This document shows positions 27,344 to 36,230 of a stretch of 64,000 nucleotides of DNA, in pieces (position 1 is the stretch's first letter; the number at the start of each line of letters is the position of its first letter). Made by a program: the position numbers and the translations under genes. The notes below the pieces were generated by a model. That model saw only the letters and a program-made list of their open reading frames with translations. It searched no databases and had not been told where the DNA came from. Source of the DNA: Sphingopyxis sp. Lineage in GTDB: Bacteria > Pseudomonadota > Alphaproteobacteria > Sphingomonadales > Sphingomonadaceae. The stretch spans positions 62,001-126,000 of the forward strand of contig NVXM01000027.1 of assembly GCA_002733865.1 (NCBI GenBank), in the 5' to 3' direction.

Positions 27344-28126
27344 ATGCGCACGTCCAGTAAAAATATTCTTGGCGGAAAAGCCAAATCAACCATCGTAGGC
27401 CTTTCGGCCATCCTGTTGGCCACCACGGCCGCACCAGCATTCGCTCAAGACGAGGAAGCAGCATCGGCCAGCGCTTTCACCATTTCGGGCAACGCTGCTG
27501 TTACATCTGATTATCGTTTTCGCGGTCTTGCACAATCCGGTGGCGACGTAGCCATCCAGGGCGGTATCGATATCGGTCACGAAAGCGGTCTCTATGTCGG
27601 AACATGGGGTTCTTCGATCAACTTTGCCGGTGGCACGGAAATCGATATTTACGGCGGCTGGTCCGGTGAACTGGCTTCGGGCATTTCAGCCGATGTCGGC
27701 TTGCTCTACTATTTCTATCCTGACGCAGGCGGCGTTGGCGGTGGCGCAACCGATTTCTTCGAACCTTATGCCTCGCTTTCCGCGACTCTGGGTCCTGTAG
27801 AAGCGACCATCGGTGCTGCCTATTCTTGGAGCGGACAAAGTGCTCTGGCGAATCAGGACAATATCTATGTTTACACCGACCTGAGCGCCGGCATCCCGAA
27901 CACGCCGCTGACCGTGAACGGACATATCGGCTATTCTGACGGCAACAGCTTCCTCAGCACATTGCAGGGCACCGACAACAATTACGTCGATTGGTCCCTG
28001 GGCGTTGATTATGCCATCACCGAGAATCTGACTCTGGGAGTGGCCTATACGGACACCGACGACTCTCCGGCACAGAAAGATTTCACCGACTCTGCCTTTA
28101 TCTTCACTCTCGGCGTATCGTTCTAA
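27344..28126 (+). CDS. TorF-family outer-membrane porin
   Basis: The 260-residue protein has a signal peptide (cleavage after TTAAPAFA, residue 34) and then alternating hydrophobic/polar strands ending in a C-terminal aromatic residue (FTLGVSF), as expected for an outer-membrane beta barrel. The start of the mature part (ISGNAAVTSDYRFRGLAQS) and the DIGHESGLYVGTWGSSINF segment are the signature of the TIGR02001/TorF family. Cargo is unknown. It stands alone with a long leader and a strong terminator. Confidence 0.88.
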   Translation: MRTSSKNILGGKAKSTIVGLSAILLATTAAPAFAQDEEAASASAFTISGNAAVTSDYRFRGLAQSGGDVAIQGGIDIGHESGLYVGTWGSSINFAGGTEIDIYGGWSGELASGISADVGLLYYFYPDAGGVGGGATDFFEPYASLSATLGPVEATIGAAYSWSGQSALANQDNIYVYTDLSAGIPNTPLTVNGHIGYSDGNSFLSTLQGTDNNYVDWSLGVDYAITENLTLGVAYTDTDDSPAQKDFTDSAFIFTLGVSF

Positions 28127-28145
28127 ATTCACAAAATTCACGCTG

Positions 28146-28184
28146 AAAAAGGGGCCACTCGGACAACCGGGTGGCCCTTTTTTT
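28146..28184. terminator. Bidirectional terminator between porin and ABC importer genes
   Basis: An 11-bp stem (28152-28162 with 28167-28177, one G-T pair) around loop ACAA is flanked by five A on the left (28146-28150) and seven T on the right (28178-28184). It can therefore end transcripts from both the porin (plus) and the convergent ABC operon (minus). The stop codon of the ATPase gene at 28183 lies within the T-tract. Confidence 0.88.
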
Positions 28185-29730
28185 AGCTTGCGGCGATCAG
28201 CTTTTGCGTCGCCGGATGCCGGGGATCGTCAATCACGTCCTGCATAGCGCCGGTTTCCACGATCGCCCCTTCTTCCATCACGGCAACCCGGTGGCATAGC
28301 CTGCGCGCAGCAGCGATGTCGTGCGTGATGAACAGGAGGCTCAACCCATTTTCCGCCTGCAGCCGGGCGAGCAGCTGGAGAATCTCGGCGCCAACCAGCG
28401 GATCGAGCGCAGAGGTCGCCTCGTCCAGCACCAGCAGTTGCGGCGCCGCAATAATGGCCCGGGCGATCGCCACCCGTTGCGCCTGACCACCGGACAGGCT
28501 CGCCGGAACACGAGCCAAAAAATCCTCCGCCAGATCGACATCGGACAAAGCCTGGCGCACCATCTGGCTATGCTCGGCCTTGCTCAGGTCAGGCCTCAGG
28601 TTGCGAAGCGGTTCAACCACTATGTCCTCGACCTGCCATTGCGGATCGAGACTGGCGACCGGATCCTGAAAAACCGGCTGGATCAAGCGGCGCATGTCGA
28701 GACTGCGTTTGCGGCGTTCGGGAAGCACGCTTCCCTGCCACATGATTGTGCCATGCGTCACCGGTCCGATACCGGCAATGGCACGCCCAAGGGTTGATTT
28801 TCCGGAACCGGATCCGCCGACGAGGGCCAGGGACTCGCCCTGCCGTAACAGGATGCTCGCATCGACCACAGCCCGGATTTTCCCGCGCCGCCAACCGGGA
28901 CGATCAAAATCGACCCCAAGCTTCGCCGTTTCGAGCAACAGCTCACCGGGCTGGCCAAGTTCGGGTGGCGGTTCTTCCAGGCGCGGCGTGGCGGCGATCA
29001 GCCGTCTCGTATAATCTTCACGCGGACTGGCGATGGTTTCGTCCACCGGGCCCCTCTCTACCACCTGCCCCTTTTCCATCACCACCAACTGATCCGCATG
29101 CCCCTCGACCGAGGCAAGATCGTGGCTCACCAGCAGCAGGCCCAACCCCTGCTCGATCCGCAATTCGTCGAGCAAAACCATGATCTCGGCGCGCAGCGAG
29201 GCATCCAGAGCGCTGGTCGGTTCGTCGGCAACCAGCAATTTCGGCTCGTGCGCAATGGCCGCTGCGATCATGACCCGCTGGCGTTCGCCACCGGACAGAC
29301 GATGTGGAAACTGGTCGAGACGCTCATCGGCCCGGGACAGGCCAACCCGGCGCAGCTTGCGGGCCAGATCCTCACGCGATGGCCTGGAGGCCCCGGCCTG
29401 CATCGTCGCCTCCTGCAATTGGGCACCGACGGTCAGATGCGGCGTCAACGCGGTCAGCGGTTGCTGGAAGATAAATCCGGTGAGCCGACGGCGTATATCG
29501 CGGATTTGGCGGGGATCGGCGCTGCCGATATCGATGCCGTCCAATATCATCGAGCCGGAGGCCGTCGCAGCGGTAAGCCCGAAAGGCGTCAGGCAAGTCA
29601 GGCTCTTGCCGGATCCGGACGCGCCGATTATCGCAGTGCACTGTCCTGCCTCGACGGTCAGGCTGACCTCTTCGACGATCCGCTTGCCCGCGATGTCGAC
29701 AGCCATATTCCGGATTTCATAGAGGCTCAT
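28183..29730 (-). CDS. Fused double-ATPase of a dipeptide/oligopeptide-type ABC importer
   Basis: The 515-residue protein joins two ABC ATPase domains in one chain (about 1-245 and 268-515), like YejF or a DppD-DppF fusion. Each half has Walker A (GASGSGKS and GGSGSGKST), the signature (LSGGERQR and LSGGQAQR) and Walker B (LLVADEPTSALD and LLVLDEATSALD). It would power peptide-type uptake with the two permeases encoded upstream; its start overlaps the DppC-like stop by four bases. The substrate-binding protein is not in this locus. Confidence 0.9.
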   Translation of the reverse strand: MSLYEIRNMAVDIAGKRIVEEVSLTVEAGQCTAIIGASGSGKSLTCLTPFGLTAATASGSMILDGIDIGSADPRQIRDIRRRLTGFIFQQPLTALTPHLTVGAQLQEATMQAGASRPSREDLARKLRRVGLSRADERLDQFPHRLSGGERQRVMIAAAIAHEPKLLVADEPTSALDASLRAEIMVLLDELRIEQGLGLLLVSHDLASVEGHADQLVVMEKGQVVERGPVDETIASPREDYTRRLIAATPRLEEPPPELGQPGELLLETAKLGVDFDRPGWRRGKIRAVVDASILLRQGESLALVGGSGSGKSTLGRAIAGIGPVTHGTIMWQGSVLPERRKRSLDMRRLIQPVFQDPVASLDPQWQVEDIVVEPLRNLRPDLSKAEHSQMVRQALSDVDLAEDFLARVPASLSGGQAQRVAIARAIIAAPQLLVLDEATSALDPLVGAEILQLLARLQAENGLSLLFITHDIAAARRLCHRVAVMEEGAIVETGAMQDVIDDPRHPATQKLIAAS

Positions 29731-30515
29731 GAAAAACGGTCTCTCAGCCGCTCACCTTCGATGGTCAGACAGACCAATATCAGCACCAACAGACCGCCAG
29801 GCAGTGCTAGGCCCAATGGCACCATATCCATGTCATCGGCTCCCTCCTTGACCAATATGCCGAGCGATGTCAGCGGCTCCTGTACGCCGAGTCCGAGGAA
29901 GGAGAGGAAACTCTCGACCATTACCACCTGCGGCACGGTCAGCATCAAGTAAGCCAGCGCGACGCCTGCAACATTGGGTAGAATATGGCGGACGATGATT
30001 GTGATCGATGGAGTCCCGGCGGCTTCAGCGGCCAGTATGAACGGGCGCTGTTTCAACGCCATCACCTGCCCCCGGACCACCCGCGCCATTGTCAGCCATT
30101 CGACCAGACCGATGCCGACAAATACCAGCAGGATCGACCGGCCGAAAACCACCATCAGCAGGATGACAATGAACATGAACGGCAGTGCATAGAGGCCGTC
30201 GACAATCCGCATCATCGCCTCATCGACCCGGCCGCCAACCCAGCCTGCGGTTGCTCCCCAGGCAATACCGACAATGAGCGAGACCAAAGCCGCAGCAATC
30301 GCGACCATCAACGTGATCCGGGTCCCGGCAGCGAGCCGCGCCAGCCGGTCGCGGCCGATTTCATCAGTACCGAAAAAATGCGAACCGCTGAAGGCCGGTG
30401 CACGGACAGCCTGCCAGTCGATCTGGTCATAGCTCCACGGCAGCAGGAACGGCAGCAACAGCGCCAGAGTCACAATCACCAGCACCAGAACAAGCGGGAT
30501 ATGGCGTTTCAGCAT
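29727..30515 (-). CDS. DppC-like ABC importer permease
   Basis: The 262-residue inner-membrane protein has about six hydrophobic segments and the PepSY/OppC N-terminal helix with the FSGSHFFGTDEIGRDRLARL motif typical of DppC/OppC. The cytoplasmic coupling loop reads KQRPFILAAEAAGTPSITII, the EAA-type signature. It lies between the DppB-like permease (four-base gap upstream) and the fused ATPase (four-base overlap downstream). It probably imports peptides or a related small compound. Confidence 0.88.
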   Translation of the reverse strand: MLKRHIPLVLVLVIVTLALLLPFLLPWSYDQIDWQAVRAPAFSGSHFFGTDEIGRDRLARLAAGTRITLMVAIAAALVSLIVGIAWGATAGWVGGRVDEAMMRIVDGLYALPFMFIVILLMVVFGRSILLVFVGIGLVEWLTMARVVRGQVMALKQRPFILAAEAAGTPSITIIVRHILPNVAGVALAYLMLTVPQVVMVESFLSFLGLGVQEPLTSLGILVKEGADDMDMVPLGLALPGGLLVLILVCLTIEGERLRDRFS

Positions 30516-30519
30516 CGCC

Positions 30520-31440
30520 TCACCCTTCCCGCATTCTGGGATCGAGCCAGCCGTAGATCAGGTCGGCAAGCAGGTTGAACAGGATGATCAGCGCCGCATA
30601 GAGCGTGACCACACCGAGCACGAGCGGATAATCGCGGTTGAGAGCGCCCTGGACGAAATAGCGCCCGAGACCCGGCAGACTGAACACCGTTTCGACCACA
30701 ACCGCACCGGTCAAAAGGCCGGCTGCTGCCGGTCCCAAATAGCTCGCCACCGGCACCAGAGCGGGCCGCAGTCCATGCTTGAACAGGATTTTGGTTTCGG
30801 CAATTCCCCGTGCCCTGGCCGTCCGGATATGATCCTGCTTGAGCACGCTGGCCAGGCCAGCGCGGGTGAGCTTGGCAATCGCCCCTGACACCGGCAGCGC
30901 CAGCGCCACGACCGGCATAATCAGCCAGGCGCCGCCGTCACTGGTTCCGGAAACCGGCAAATATCCGAGCCAGAGGCCAAAGAACAGCGCCAGTGCAGGT
31001 CCGGTGACAAAAGTCGGCAGCGCGGTAGCGACGGTCGCCAGCATCATGATCGTCTTGTCAGCCGTTCTGCCCGCCCGCACCGCAGCGAACAGGCCAGCCG
31101 TGATCCCGATGATCAGCGCCAGCACTATTGCCAGCCCGCCCAGCGTCAGCGAAATCGGGAGTCCCTGCGTGATCAACTCCGAGACAGTGAAATCGCGGTA
31201 GACCAAGGATGGTCCGAAATCTCCCTGTACCAGCCGCGAAATATAGAGCCATGCCTGCTCCCACAGCGGTCGATCCAGACCATAAGCCTGTTGCAGCGCT
31301 GCCTGCGTCTCCGGATCCAGCGGCCGTTCGCCGTCAAACGGGCCGCCAGGGGCCAGCCGCATCAGGAAGAAGGAAGCCAATATGATCAACAGCAGCGTCG
31401 GGATGGCCGTCATCAGCCGTCTGAAAATTAGTCCGCCCAT
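30520..31440 (-). CDS. DppB-like ABC importer permease
   Basis: The 306-residue protein begins MGGLIFRRLMTAIPTLLLI, the usual first helix of DppB/OppB, followed by the periplasmic LDPETQAALQQAYGLDRP segment and the coupling loop IRTARARGIAETKILFKHGL. The ATG at 31440 is chosen; the frame stays open far upstream, but that part is antisense to the MerR gene. It diverges from the MerR/EmrE pair. The order B-C-(D+F) is that of a complete importer apart from the binding protein. Confidence 0.85.
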   Translation of the reverse strand: MGGLIFRRLMTAIPTLLLIILASFFLMRLAPGGPFDGERPLDPETQAALQQAYGLDRPLWEQAWLYISRLVQGDFGPSLVYRDFTVSELITQGLPISLTLGGLAIVLALIIGITAGLFAAVRAGRTADKTIMMLATVATALPTFVTGPALALFFGLWLGYLPVSGTSDGGAWLIMPVVALALPVSGAIAKLTRAGLASVLKQDHIRTARARGIAETKILFKHGLRPALVPVASYLGPAAAGLLTGAVVVETVFSLPGLGRYFVQGALNRDYPLVLGVVTLYAALIILFNLLADLIYGWLDPRMREG

Positions 31441-31490
31441 ATAGGATGAATGGCGCAAAGCACTGGGTCTGTCCAGCAACCTCAATAAAC

Positions 31491-31531
31491 CGCTTGAAGT
31501 TGACCCAACGTCAAGCGTTATACCGAAAATA
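31491..31531 (+). promoter_or_regulatory. MerR-type operator and promoter with 19-base spacer, leaderless start
   Basis: A palindrome with 12-base arms (31491-31502 and 31506-31517, one mismatch) and a 3-base centre overlaps a promoter. The -35 hexamer TTGAAG is at 31494-31499 and the -10 TATACC at 31519-31524, giving the 19-base spacer that MerR-family activators distort. The expected transcription start falls on or next to ATG 31531, and there is no ribosome site, so the mRNA is probably leaderless. Confidence 0.75.
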
Positions 31532-32331
31532 TGGATGATTCGCTGACCATAAACGAGCTTGTACGCCGCACTGGCCTGACCAGCCGCGCCTTGCGCTTTT
31601 ACGAGGCGCGGGGATTGCTCTCGCCGCTCCGGACAGGGTCCGGGCGCCGGCTGTATAGCGCTGCGCAGATCGAACGCATCCACCAGATCGTAACGCTCAA
31701 AAAGGCCGGGTTGAGCCTCTCCCAGATCGGCAGACTGTTTGACAGTAAGCCGCTGGATTTGGCGGAATTGCTGCGCGGTCAACTCGCTATCCTGTCGACT
31801 CAGTCTGAGGAGATAGCCTTGGCCCAGAATAATCTTACCAACGCATTGTCTCGCATCGAAAGCGGCGAACATCTCGATGCCGCGACCCTCTGTTCGCTGA
31901 TTAAAGGCGGAGAAAGAAGCATGACCGAAGACAATTGGAAGCAAGTGATTGATCACTATTATACAGCGGAGGAGCAGGCGCACTGGCTTGAAAATGCTGC
32001 ACCGATCTTGCCGGAATTCAGCAGCAAGGTTTATCTCGACCAATGGAAGGAATTGAGTAGACGGATCGAAGCGGCACTGCCGATCGATCCCGATAGCGAA
32101 CAGGCGCTCGCCTTTGTCCGCGAATGGTTCACGTTGCTGGAACCGTTCAGCAAGGTGGCGACTCCCGAGATGTGGGAGGGTACGACAAAACTTTACGAGG
32201 CAATGCCTCAATGGGAAGGTCGGGTTGATCCCGGCTTTTCTTCGACAGTCTGGCAATTCATATCGGAAGCAACAACCGCAGCGCGAGCGGCAGGCCGCGA
32301 TATCGGGCCACTGCCTGCATGGATGGAATGA
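31531..32331 (+). CDS. MerR-family regulator with TipA-like C-terminal domain
   Basis: The 266-residue protein has a winged-helix MerR domain (residues 5-75: TINELVRRTGLTSRALRFYE, with the wing LLSPLRTGSGRRLY), a dimerising coiled coil (about 78-118) and a helical C-terminal half (about 130-265) that resembles TipAS-type ligand-binding domains (MTEDNWKQVIDHYYTAEEQA). It likely binds a hydrophobic or cationic compound and activates its own gene and the downstream EmrE-like pump through the operator at 31491-31517. No metal-binding cysteines are positioned as in MerR or CueR. Confidence 0.85.
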   Translation: MDDSLTINELVRRTGLTSRALRFYEARGLLSPLRTGSGRRLYSAAQIERIHQIVTLKKAGLSLSQIGRLFDSKPLDLAELLRGQLAILSTQSEEIALAQNNLTNALSRIESGEHLDAATLCSLIKGGERSMTEDNWKQVIDHYYTAEEQAHWLENAAPILPEFSSKVYLDQWKELSRRIEAALPIDPDSEQALAFVREWFTLLEPFSKVATPEMWEGTTKLYEAMPQWEGRVDPGFSSTVWQFISEATTAARAAGRDIGPLPAWME

Positions 32332-32351
32332 AGTGAAGGGGACTGTAGACC

Positions 32352-32702
32352 ATGAAAATCTGGATGTTTCTCGGCATAGCCATATTGTTCGAAGTCGCCG
32401 GAACGAGCATGCTCAAGGCTTCGGAAGGATTTACCAAAATCGCTTTTGCAGGCGGGGCAATGCTCGCTTATTGGGTATCCTTCTGGTTCCTGTCCGTCGC
32501 ACTCGTTAAAATCCCGGTCGGCGTGGCCTATGCGGTCTGGTCAGGTGCCGGCATTTGCTTGATCACCCTCATTGGCTGGCTGCTGTTCCGGCAGTCGCTC
32601 AGCATCATGCAAATCGCGTTTATCGGCCTGATACTGGTTGGTGCAATCGGACTCAATCTAACCACACAACTGGATACCGCAGCGGCGCAGACAGAGGGCT
32701 AA
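32352..32702 (+). CDS. EmrE-like small multidrug resistance transporter
   Basis: The 116-residue protein has four helices and follows E. coli EmrE closely: the essential membrane glutamate in ILFEVAGTSMLKASEGFTK (Glu14), FWFLSVALVKIPVGVAYAVW and WSGAGICLITLIGW. It should exchange protons for hydrophobic cations. It lies 20 bases after the MerR-type gene and is preceded by GAAGGGGA, so the pair forms a self-regulated efflux unit. Its stop overlaps the end of the convergent epoxide hydrolase gene. Confidence 0.9.
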   Translation: MKIWMFLGIAILFEVAGTSMLKASEGFTKIAFAGGAMLAYWVSFWFLSVALVKIPVGVAYAVWSGAGICLITLIGWLLFRQSLSIMQIAFIGLILVGAIGLNLTTQLDTAAAQTEG

Positions 32703-33841
32703 AGCTCCATCGCTGCGAAACAGCTTCGCACTTCCTGGATGAACAGTTCCGGTACTTCCATCGCCGCGAAATGCCCGCCGTGTTCCGGTTCGCCCCAATG
32801 CCGCAAGTCCTTGAATCGTTGCTCGGCCCAGCGGCGCGAGGGAGTAATGATCTCGTTCGGGAAGATGCTGCACCCGGACGGAATTTGGACCGGATCAATA
32901 TTGGGCGCGCCAAAGCTTTCGCGGTACAGCCGGGCCGAGGACGCACCGGCGTTGTTGAGCCAGTAGATCATCACATTGTCGAGCAAATGGTCACAATCGA
33001 AATTATCATCCGGAGCTTTGGCATCGTCTGACCAGCCCTGGAATTTCTCCATGATCCAGGCCATTTGGCCGACCGGAGAATCGGCCAGACCATAGCCGAG
33101 CGTCTGCGGACGAGTCCGCTGGATTTCGGCATAGCCCGCACCCTGCGACTGATAGACCGCAAAATGCGCGAGCGACGCCTGCTCTTCGGGCGTTGGGTTG
33201 TTCATGATCTCTTCGGACGGCGGGCCGACGATGACGAGATTGACATGAATGCCGGCGCATCGCCCCAGATTCTGCGCACCGATGACGGAGGTGACCATCC
33301 CGCCCCAGTCGCCGCCTTGGGCAAAATAGCGATCATAGCCGAGCCGCGTCATCAGCGTGTCCCAGGCCTTTGCAATTTTTTCGATGCCCCAGCCGGTGGT
33401 GGTCGGTTTCCCCGAAAATCCGTATCCGGGTAGCGACGGCACCACCAGATGATAGGCATCCTTCGCCTCCCCGCCATGCGCGACCGGATCGGTCAGCGGG
33501 CCGATCACATCCATGAACTCGACGATCGATCCCGGCCAGCCGTGCGTCATGATCAGCGGCCGGGCGCCGGCTTCCGGCGACCGGATATGCATGAAGTGGA
33601 TATCCACGCCGTCAATCTCGGTCAGATGATGGGTATATTGATTGAGCGCATCCTGACAGCGCTTCCAGTCATAGCTGGTCCGCCAGTGATCGACGACGGT
33701 CTTGACATAATCGAGCGGAATACCCTGAGACCAGTCGTCAACCGGCTCCGGATCGGGCCAGCGCACGTGCCGCAAGCGGATGTCGAGATCGTCCAGTGCC
33801 GTCTTCGGTATATCGATTACAAAGTCTCTGATGTCGGTCAT
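32699..33841 (-). CDS. Epoxide hydrolase (microsomal-type, EHN domain)
   Basis: The 380-residue alpha/beta hydrolase begins with the epoxide hydrolase N-terminal domain (VIDIPKTALDDLDIRLRHVR, then WSQGIPLDYVKTVVDHWR). The oxyanion loop is THGWPGSIVEF and the nucleophile elbow GGDWGGMV, whose aspartate attacks the epoxide; the catalytic histidine is in EHGGHFAAMEVP. It is cytoplasmic. The ATG at 33841 has GGAGAGAAGAG upstream and overlaps the stop of the degraded methyltransferase (ATGA), which points to an original three-gene operon with the hydroxyacyl-CoA dehydrogenase. Confidence 0.88.
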   Translation of the reverse strand: MTDIRDFVIDIPKTALDDLDIRLRHVRWPDPEPVDDWSQGIPLDYVKTVVDHWRTSYDWKRCQDALNQYTHHLTEIDGVDIHFMHIRSPEAGARPLIMTHGWPGSIVEFMDVIGPLTDPVAHGGEAKDAYHLVVPSLPGYGFSGKPTTTGWGIEKIAKAWDTLMTRLGYDRYFAQGGDWGGMVTSVIGAQNLGRCAGIHVNLVIVGPPSEEIMNNPTPEEQASLAHFAVYQSQGAGYAEIQRTRPQTLGYGLADSPVGQMAWIMEKFQGWSDDAKAPDDNFDCDHLLDNVMIYWLNNAGASSARLYRESFGAPNIDPVQIPSGCSIFPNEIITPSRRWAEQRFKDLRHWGEPEHGGHFAAMEVPELFIQEVRSCFAAMEL

Positions 33842-34188
33842 ATCTGCTCTTCTCTCCGCTTCTGTTTCTGCACCTGGATCGTCAGCCATCGACATGGTCC
33901 GCTAAAAAAGCCGCTCTCCATAGAGGCCTTTATACCCAAATCGGCCCAGCGGCCCGATTGTTTATAACATGCTTCCACTTCTTCCACCGAGGGACAGTCA
34001 TAATAACGCTGATGATCGTCCCAGCCTTACGCATGACTCGTCTTTTGGATCGCAACATGCCGTCCACCGGGTGACAGCGGATCAAGAAAGGCAGGAAGAT
34101 GCCCCGCTACATCGCGCGGATGATCGTCGGCATAACGATCGGCCTTCTCCCCATAAAAAGTCAGGGTCGAGGCATCATGGCCCTTCAC
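33838..34188 (-). pseudogene. Decayed class I SAM-dependent methyltransferase
   Basis: Translating minus from GTG 34188 (which overlaps the upstream dehydrogenase stop) gives 53 residues that look like the N-terminus of a small methyltransferase (STLTFYGEKADRYADDHPRD, then HLPAFLDPLSPGGR), ending at TAA 34029-34027. The same frame continues past that stop for 62 residues that look like the C-terminus of the family (HQRYYDCPSVEEVEACY, SGRWADLGIKA, FFSGPCRWLTIQV) and ends in TGA overlapping the epoxide hydrolase ATG. The SAM-binding core (LELGCGAG and what follows) is missing, as if deleted between two PGG-coding stretches. Both junctions keep coupled four-base overlaps. I judge it non-functional. 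Confidence 0.75.
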
Positions 34189-35054
34189 ATCGTCGGGACC
34201 GGTACTTCGCCCGAATAGTCATAGAAACCCTTGCCCGTCTTGCGACCGAGCCAGCCGGCCTCGACATATTTGCAAAGGATCGGCGCCGGACGATATTTGG
34301 GGTCACCAAAATCAGTCTGGAGAACGCGCAAGATTTCCAGCAATGTATCCAGTCCGATGAGATCAGCCAGCGTCAGCGGCCCCATCGGATGGCCGAGGCC
34401 GAGCTGCACGCCGCGGTCGATATCTTCCATCGACGCCGTGCCTTCGCCGAGCACGAAAAACGCCTCGTTCAGCATCGGCAACAGGATCCGGTTGACCACG
34501 AAGCAGGGTGAATCCTTCGCCATCACGGCCGTCTTGCCGACTGCCTTGGCAAAATCACTGGCTATGGTCGCTGTTTGGTCGCTTGTCGCAAGGCCGCGAA
34601 TGACTTCAACCAGACCCATTAACGGGACCGGATTGAAAAAATGCACGCCGACAAAGCGGGACGGATCCTTGACTGACTGCGCCAGTCGAGTGATCGATAT
34701 CGATGATGTATTGCTGGCGAGAATAGCCTGATGCCCCAGCACTTCAGAAGCGGCAGCAAAAATCTGGCGCTTTACTTCTTCGCGTTCGGTAGCTGCCTCG
34801 ATGATGATATCGGCATTGGCCATCGGATCAAGCTGGACCAGCGGTTCAATCCGGCCAAGCGCAGTGTCTGCCGCTTGCTGTTCAATCTTTTCCTTTTCAA
34901 CAAGCCGCGCGAGTTGCTTGGCAATACCGGCCTTGCTTTTTTCGGCTATCTCCATGCTGACGTCCGACAGATAGACATGGTAGCCCGCCTGCGCCGAAAC
35001 CTGTGCGATACCCGCACCCATTTGCCCCGATCCGATAATGCCAATTGCTTTCAT
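34185..35054 (-). CDS. 3-hydroxyacyl-CoA (3-hydroxybutyryl-CoA) dehydrogenase
   Basis: The 289-residue NAD-dependent enzyme oxidises 3-hydroxyacyl-CoA. The N-terminal Rossmann motif is [14 protein letters not shown], the catalytic histidine lies in [13 protein letters not shown], and the C-terminal dimerisation domain includes [17 protein letters not shown] and [17 protein letters not shown]. The length fits the single-domain short-chain enzymes (PaaH/Hbd). ATG 35054 follows AAGGGAT at good spacing; an in-frame ATG 36 bases upstream adds nothing conserved. It is the first gene of the run that leads into the methyltransferase remnant and the epoxide hydrolase. Confidence 0.92.
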   Translation of the reverse strand: MKAIGIIGSGQMGAGIAQVSAQAGYHVYLSDVSMEIAEKSKAGIAKQLARLVEKEKIEQQAADTALGRIEPLVQLDPMANADIIIEAATEREEVKRQIFAAASEVLGHQAILASNTSSISITRLAQSVKDPSRFVGVHFFNPVPLMGLVEVIRGLATSDQTATIASDFAKAVGKTAVMAKDSPCFVVNRILLPMLNEAFFVLGEGTASMEDIDRGVQLGLGHPMGPLTLADLIGLDTLLEILRVLQTDFGDPKYRPAPILCKYVEAGWLGRKTGKGFYDYSGEVPVPTM

Positions 35055-35130
35055 GCTATCCCTTTCGCGCTGCGTATCTTGAGTGCACAAGCCACTAGCG
35101 ATTGTCAGGCAAACTGGCTAGATTGCAATT

Positions 35131-36228
35131 ATGTCCCCTATCAATTTCATCGCTGGAATATTTGCGGCAATCGCTGCTGCAACCACCACACCCGTTGCCC
35201 AGCCAGGCGAAATCCGTACTTTTGGGGACTGGGCCGTCGGCTGTGACAATGGCGGCACTTGTCAAGCGGTCGCTCTAATGCCCGAGGCGGACGGTAGCGG
35301 GCTTGCTGACTGGGGCGGCCCGATTTCGATCATTCGCACCGCCGACCGCGATGATATTTTCAAGATTCACATTTCTTTCGAACCAGGCGACATGGATCGC
35401 TACCAGATGATCGTGGACGATCAGCTGGTCGATACCGGCGCGATTGTGCAAGGCGATTATCCGGTCGAGATTGTCGGCCAGGATGCGATAAAAGTTGCGA
35501 CAGCCATCATCAAAGGTAGAAAGCTTGCCCTGCGCGGGCCAGGCGGTGAAAATATCATCCGAATATCTCTTTCAGGTTCATCGGCCGCCCTGCGCTATAT
35601 CGACCAGAAACAGGATCGCGCGGGAACCGATACCGCGCTGGTAGCCAAGGGCTCCGAGCCCTTTAAAACTGTTGCCCCCGCTCTTCCAACCATCACCGTC
35701 GACCAGTGGGACGCTGCGAAGCTGGTTCCCGAGACGAGTGCCATAATTTCACTGGTCGAAGATTCGCGATGCAAGGACGAGCGCTACGGTCTCGTCGAGG
35801 ACCAGGTCTATCCGCTGGGGAGGCGTGGCAACAGGGTACGGGCGCTAGTCCTCATCTCTTGCGGCTCGGGCGCCTATAATTTTTCCAGCGCCCCTTTTGT
35901 CGGCGAATATGAAGAAAATGAAAATGCCGACGGAGGCTGGACTTTCAGCCCCGCCAAATTCGATCGTCAACCGAGCTGGGGCGGCGAAGGCACCGATCCG
36001 CTGCTGGTAAATGCAGGCTGGGATGACCAGAACCAGACATTGAGCAGCTATGGCAAGGGACGCGGTCTCGGCGATTGCGGCAGTGCGGAAAATTACGTCT
36101 GGGACGGCGACATGTTCCGCCTGACAGAAGCAAGCGCGATGCCGGAATGTCGCGGGGCCTATGAGTGGATTACCACCTGGCGGGCAAACTATCGTAAATC
36201 AGACACGGCGGCGTCAGCAGCGGAATAG
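35131..36228 (+). CDS. DUF1176 domain protein, probably exported
   Basis: The 365-residue protein starts with a hydrophobic stretch (INFIAGIFAAIAAATTT) that looks like a signal peptide, followed by TFGDWAVGCDNGGTCQAVAL and later TLSSYGKGRGLGDCGSAENYVW and MPECRGAYEWITTWRA. These are the landmarks of DUF1176, a family of periplasmic proteins of unknown function, with paired cysteines that may form disulfides. It diverges from the dehydrogenase gene and converges, with a two-base gap, on egtD. Confidence 0.85.
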   Translation: MSPINFIAGIFAAIAAATTTPVAQPGEIRTFGDWAVGCDNGGTCQAVALMPEADGSGLADWGGPISIIRTADRDDIFKIHISFEPGDMDRYQMIVDDQLVDTGAIVQGDYPVEIVGQDAIKVATAIIKGRKLALRGPGGENIIRISLSGSSAALRYIDQKQDRAGTDTALVAKGSEPFKTVAPALPTITVDQWDAAKLVPETSAIISLVEDSRCKDERYGLVEDQVYPLGRRGNRVRALVLISCGSGAYNFSSAPFVGEYEENENADGGWTFSPAKFDRQPSWGGEGTDPLLVNAGWDDQNQTLSSYGKGRGLGDCGSAENYVWDGDMFRLTEASAMPECRGAYEWITTWRANYRKSDTAASAAE

Positions 36229-36230
36229 TT

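Noticed and set aside
31441..32256. N-terminal extension of the DppB-like permease frame
   Set aside because: The extra codons run antisense through the MerR gene and show no permease sequence; the protein begins at 31440.
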